Shown here: in pieces, positions 61,565 through 64,000 of the stretch
Numbering within the stretch: position 1 is the first letter of the stretch
Layout: each line of letters starts with the position of its first letter
Assembly (NCBI GenBank): GCA_900546875.1
Contig: URET01000001.1
Span: 62,001 to 126,000, forward strand
DNA from: an uncultured Eubacteriales bacterium
GTDB lineage: Bacteria > Bacillota > Clostridia > Christensenellales > CAG-314
Direction: 5' to 3'
DNA length: 64,000 nt
Program-made: the position numbers and the translations under genes
Notes under the pieces: generated by a model
Told to the model about the DNA's origin: nothing
The model's input: the letters and a program-made list of their open reading frames with translations, nothing else
The model's database searches: none

Positions 61565-61593
61565 TTGACCGGGGAAAATATTTCTGATATCAT
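61565..61593 (+). promoter_or_regulatory. Promoter of the WYL regulator gene
   Basis: TTGACC (61565-61570) and TATCAT (61588-61593) are separated by 17 bases. Confidence 0.7.
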
Positions 61594-61621
61594 ATCGAAA
61601 ATACACAGAAAGGGGATATAT

Positions 61622-62620
61622 ATGACGAAAAGCAATTTTATGAAAGAAAGAATACTTTTTTTGCTTGAATTGCTTAAGGAGAGCGAAGAAAGCTGTCCTT
61701 TTTCCACAACGGAAATATCCGAAAAACTTCGTAAAAAAGGAATAGTATGCGATAAACGTACGATCAAAGACGATATCGAAATGCTTCAGAGGAACGGATA
61801 CGAAATATTCTGCGATAAGAAGGGTAGTATGAATTATTATTATATGTGCAGCGGAGATTTCGACGAAGCGGAACTGAGGATACTGATGGATTCCGTACAG
61901 GCCGCATCGTTCGTCACAGAGAAAAAGACCAGGAAACTTACAGAAAAGATCGCGTCGCAAGCCGGAGAAAGAAAAGCGGAACTGCTGAAAAGGAATATCA
62001 CCGAATTCAATGTGGTAAAGCACTCAAACGAAGAAATATATTACAATGTCGACAAAATCCAACGCGCCATAATTCAAAAGAATAAAATCGAGTTTTTGTA
62101 CTTCAACTTGCTGCCGGGCGGTAAAAAAGAGTACAGACAAGACGGAAGAAAATATACCGTATCTCCGCTTTCTACCGTAATAAGCGGCGACAACTATTAC
62201 CTTATCTGCATTGACGATTCACACAGCAAACCGACTAATTACAGGATAGACAGGATGCAAAGACTCGAAATCCTCCCGGAAAAAGTCAGAGAATATCCCG
62301 AGAACGAAGAATTTAAAATAACCGAACACCGCAAACAGGCATTTTATATGTTTACGGGAGAATCCGCAGAAGTAATTATAGAAATAACAAAAAAACTTAT
62401 AAATGTAGTCGCCGATAAATTCGGAGAAAATGTTCAATACGAAAAAGTCGGAGAGGACAAATACAGATTCAAAGCTGTGGTACAGTTGAGCCGTATGTTT
62501 TACGGTTGGTGTTTAAGTTTCGGAAGCGATATGAGGCTTATCGCTCCCGCATTTGTAGTAAACAAATTATCCGAGTATCTGGCAGAACTAACGACCGTAT
62601 ATCATTTTACAAGATCATGA
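61622..62620 (+). CDS. WYL-domain helix-turn-helix regulator
   Basis: From ATG 61622 (after AAAGGGGAT) the product has 332 residues: an N-terminal winged helix (about 5-75, LLKESEESCPFSTTEISEKL then CDKRTIKDDIEMLQRNGYEI), a WYL domain at about 150-225 with ligand-pocket residues in KNKIEFLYFNL and YYLICIDD, and a C-terminal WCX-like extension. Such proteins sense nucleotide or nucleic acid ligands and control DNA damage or defence genes. No defence genes neighbour it here. Its promoter lies near a Spo0A box, so sporulation control is possible. Confidence 0.88.
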   Translation: MTKSNFMKERILFLLELLKESEESCPFSTTEISEKLRKKGIVCDKRTIKDDIEMLQRNGYEIFCDKKGSMNYYYMCSGDFDEAELRILMDSVQAASFVTEKKTRKLTEKIASQAGERKAELLKRNITEFNVVKHSNEEIYYNVDKIQRAIIQKNKIEFLYFNLLPGGKKEYRQDGRKYTVSPLSTVISGDNYYLICIDDSHSKPTNYRIDRMQRLEILPEKVREYPENEEFKITEHRKQAFYMFTGESAEVIIEITKKLINVVADKFGENVQYEKVGEDKYRFKAVVQLSRMFYGWCLSFGSDMRLIAPAFVVNKLSEYLAELTTVYHFTRS

Positions 62621-62773
62621 TCATCACTTAAAAGATCAAGTCAGATGTTCAGATATAAAATATAAAAAGTCAGTTCACAACTTCACAGCGTAATAATTAC
62701 CGTTAAAGGCTGCATGGAATTTCATAACGTAATAATCGTCAATAAAGACAAAGTGAAATCTTACAGCTGAAAA

Positions 62774-63538
62774 TCAGAGATGATGTTTCAGTATCTCGAT
62801 CTTATCTTCTTCAAATTCCATTACCTCACGAGCAAGGGCAAGTGCTTCAGGTCGGATATCGGCTGTATGTCGAAGGAGTTTTCCCATATTGATGACTCCC
62901 ATAGTAGTGCCTTGAATCATCATTGAAGCTATGGCTGAAGTGGAATTATTCATAAGGAGTTTCATTCTCATAGTCAAGCGTGCCATAGTTTCGCCCATTT
63001 TAAGTTCTTTATTGAGGTCACAGTCCATTTCGTCAGCGAGAATCAGGGCTCTCGACAGAAATTCAGTATACTTGTCTGCCTGAGAGTCAAGAAGCTGCTG
63101 AAACCTTTTGTTCTTGACATAAGGAAGTATTACTCTGATACTGTCAGCCGCCATACTTACGTTTTGAAAAATATTGTTTAAAACGCATAAAGTGCTTTCA
63201 CTGTAAGGGCTAACGGTCAAGGCATCATGCCATTTGGCATTTTCTTTTGCCTGAGAATAATTTATTTTTTCGGACACCGTATTTTTTTCGGTTCTGATAT
63301 TTTTGTTTTTGTCTTTACGGGAAGTCTTGTTTATTTCAATATCAGAGTCAACGGTTTTATTATCCGTTTTATCCGATTTTACCTCACGTTTTTTCAAACA
63401 GCCGTCATCGCAAACATTTTTTTCGGAATACTCGAAATCATCCTCGTCGGAATTTTCGTCAAAAGTATCGAACCATCTGTTACGTGAAGTTTCCGCATTA
63501 TCATAATAATTGTGATCGCTCATTCTGAAATCGCTCAT
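62774..63538 (-). CDS. Acidic two-part protein with helical C-terminal domain, function unknown
   Basis: From ATG 63538 (after CGGAGG) the product has 254 residues. The first 110 or so are strongly acidic and polar, with many D, E, K and N, and are probably disordered. The rest is all-helical (SVAADSIRVILPYVK, DKYTEFLSRALILADEMDC, MGETMARLTMRMKLLMNN, LALAREVMEFEEDKIEIL) and resembles a four-helix bundle of ferritin-like or DUF2383-like type, though no full metal site can be placed. I do not recognise the family. It is a single gene, divergent from the gene at 63722. Confidence 0.65.
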   Translation of the reverse strand: MSDFRMSDHNYYDNAETSRNRWFDTFDENSDEDDFEYSEKNVCDDGCLKKREVKSDKTDNKTVDSDIEINKTSRKDKNKNIRTEKNTVSEKINYSQAKENAKWHDALTVSPYSESTLCVLNNIFQNVSMAADSIRVILPYVKNKRFQQLLDSQADKYTEFLSRALILADEMDCDLNKELKMGETMARLTMRMKLLMNNSTSAIASMMIQGTTMGVINMGKLLRHTADIRPEALALAREVMEFEEDKIEILKHHL

Positions 63539-63686
63539 AATTGCCTCCGAAAGATGTAAATAAAGCACCGCAATCAAAATTCCCGGTCGTGCCGGGCAAA
63601 TGCTGATGCGATTCTTTTATAACAGTATTTGCGTTTTTTGCGATAAAATGCAAAAATTACAAAATTCTCAACGGCTTTTTTTATTC

Positions 63687-63715
63687 TTGACAAGGATTAT
63701 CAAATAAGGTATAAT
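63687..63715 (+). promoter_or_regulatory. Consensus promoter directly before the Lgt-like gene
   Basis: TTGACA (63687-63692) and TATAAT (63710-63715) are separated by 17 bases. The ATG at 63722 is six bases after the -10 box, where transcription itself should start. Confidence 0.9.
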
Positions 63716-63721
63716 TCCAAT

Positions 63722-64000
63722 ATGCATGCATGGTTTTTTGAAGATCTGATACCCGATTCGATCAAAGACGCTCTGAATATTCAAGGTATACCCGCATACG
63801 GTACTATGATTTTTCTTGCAATAGTTGTTGCGGCAGTATACCTGATTTTGATGTACAAAAAATTCGGTTTTACTCAAAACGAAATAATATGGATGTTGAT
63901 ATATCTTACCGTATTCGGCTTATTGGGGGCGCACGTATTTTCGTTGCTTTTCAGAGTAGGTGAGATAGATTTTTCGTCTTCCGAAAAATTCTGGAAATCG
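63722..64000 (+). CDS. Lgt-like membrane protein, N-terminal part (runs off the window)
   Basis: The first 93 codons are visible. They give a short N-terminus, then GIPAYGTMIFLAIVVAAVYLIL (first membrane helix with the YG motif of Lgt), a KKFGFTQNEI loop and a second helix YLTVFGLLGAHVFSLLFRVG, which matches the giiGARlfyvlf region of prolipoprotein diacylglyceryl transferase. The arginine of GAR is replaced by histidine (GAH). Lgt puts the lipid on lipoproteins such as those at 21746 and 44743. No ribosome site precedes the ATG and the mRNA may be leaderless. A distant paralogue with another role is possible. Confidence 0.6.
   Translation, partial: MHAWFFEDLIPDSIKDALNIQGIPAYGTMIFLAIVVAAVYLILMYKKFGFTQNEIIWMLIYLTVFGLLGAHVFSLLFRVGEIDFSSSEKFWKS

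Larger units (their letters stand above)
61096..61621. other. Divergent intergenic region between spo0A and the WYL regulator
   Basis: About 525 AT-rich bases. It holds a possible sigma-H promoter for spo0A, a TGTCGAA 0A-box, and the promoter of the WYL gene. No small gene was recognised. Confidence 0.6.

Noticed and set aside
1..64000. CRISPR arrays, prophage or insertion-sequence genes
   Set aside because: No regularly spaced short repeats with unique spacers, transposase, integrase or phage structural genes were recognised. The 210-bp repeats are in-frame protein repeats.

Overview
The window looks like chromosome of a spore-forming, moderately AT-rich Clostridia-type Firmicute, probably an uncultured gut lineage. 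The evidence is a complete spoIIIAA-AH operon, spoIVB and spo0A, a CIRCE-controlled groESL operon, strong Shine-Dalgarno sequences, sigma-A promoters with 17-base spacers, and very large BspA-type leucine-rich-repeat (LRR) proteins typical of gut Firmicutes. No phage genes, insertion sequences, CRISPR arrays or rRNA genes were seen.

Layout. 1-2440: end of an unknown membrane-associated protein, a DUF308/HdeD-like membrane protein whose natural start looks one base out of frame, and a GH79 (heparanase/beta-glucuronidase-like) hydrolase split by a frameshift. 3023-5132: groES-groEL (minus) with promoter, CIRCE and terminator. 5189-6994: dCMP deaminase, a short-chain dehydrogenase, and tRNA-Asn and tRNA-Gly. 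7178-11143: tex, a GNAT acetyltransferase and a MalY-type aminotransferase. 11219-14286: a three-gene flavoprotein/[2Fe-2S]/DUF1667 module related to anaerobic glycerol-3-phosphate dehydrogenase. 14279-17466: comEC and holA. 17512-19313: a membrane protein, an M28 peptidase and tRNA-Pro.

19259-31964 is the most unusual part. About 0.8 kb of AT-rich non-coding DNA leads to a promoter-to-terminator unit of about 205 nt that folds into several hairpins (candidate structured RNA). Three secreted-protein genes follow: a membrane-anchored InlB-repeat/FIVAR-like protein, a lipoprotein with 210-bp tandem InlB repeats plus LRRs, and a 2335-residue subtilisin-family protease fused to about 1170 residues of BspA-type LRRs.

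32125-46759: a MarR-type regulator, a truncated surface-protein remnant, a 45-residue small protein, then the conserved chromosomal cluster spoIIIAA-AH, asp23-like, nusB, folD, xseA, xseB, ispA, argR, recN, an unknown lipoprotein and spoIVB. Compared with Bacillus subtilis, accB/accC, dxs and tlyA are missing from the cluster and spo0A has moved. 46794-48911: a SpoIIM-like membrane protein with a sigma-E-like promoter and apparently leaderless start, and a D,D-carboxypeptidase. 48940-51473: a CadC-type regulator, a stand-alone HMA metallochaperone and a Zn/Cd P-type ATPase. 51546-54110: a DegV protein and a CLC transporter. 54425-60280: a histidine-utilisation operon (hutH, hutU, ftcD, hutI) that releases nitrogen and passes a formimino group to tetrahydrofolate, tying in with folD elsewhere in the window. 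60352-64000: spo0A (minus) with an altered receiver residue, a WYL regulator, an acidic helical protein and the start of an Lgt-like membrane protein.
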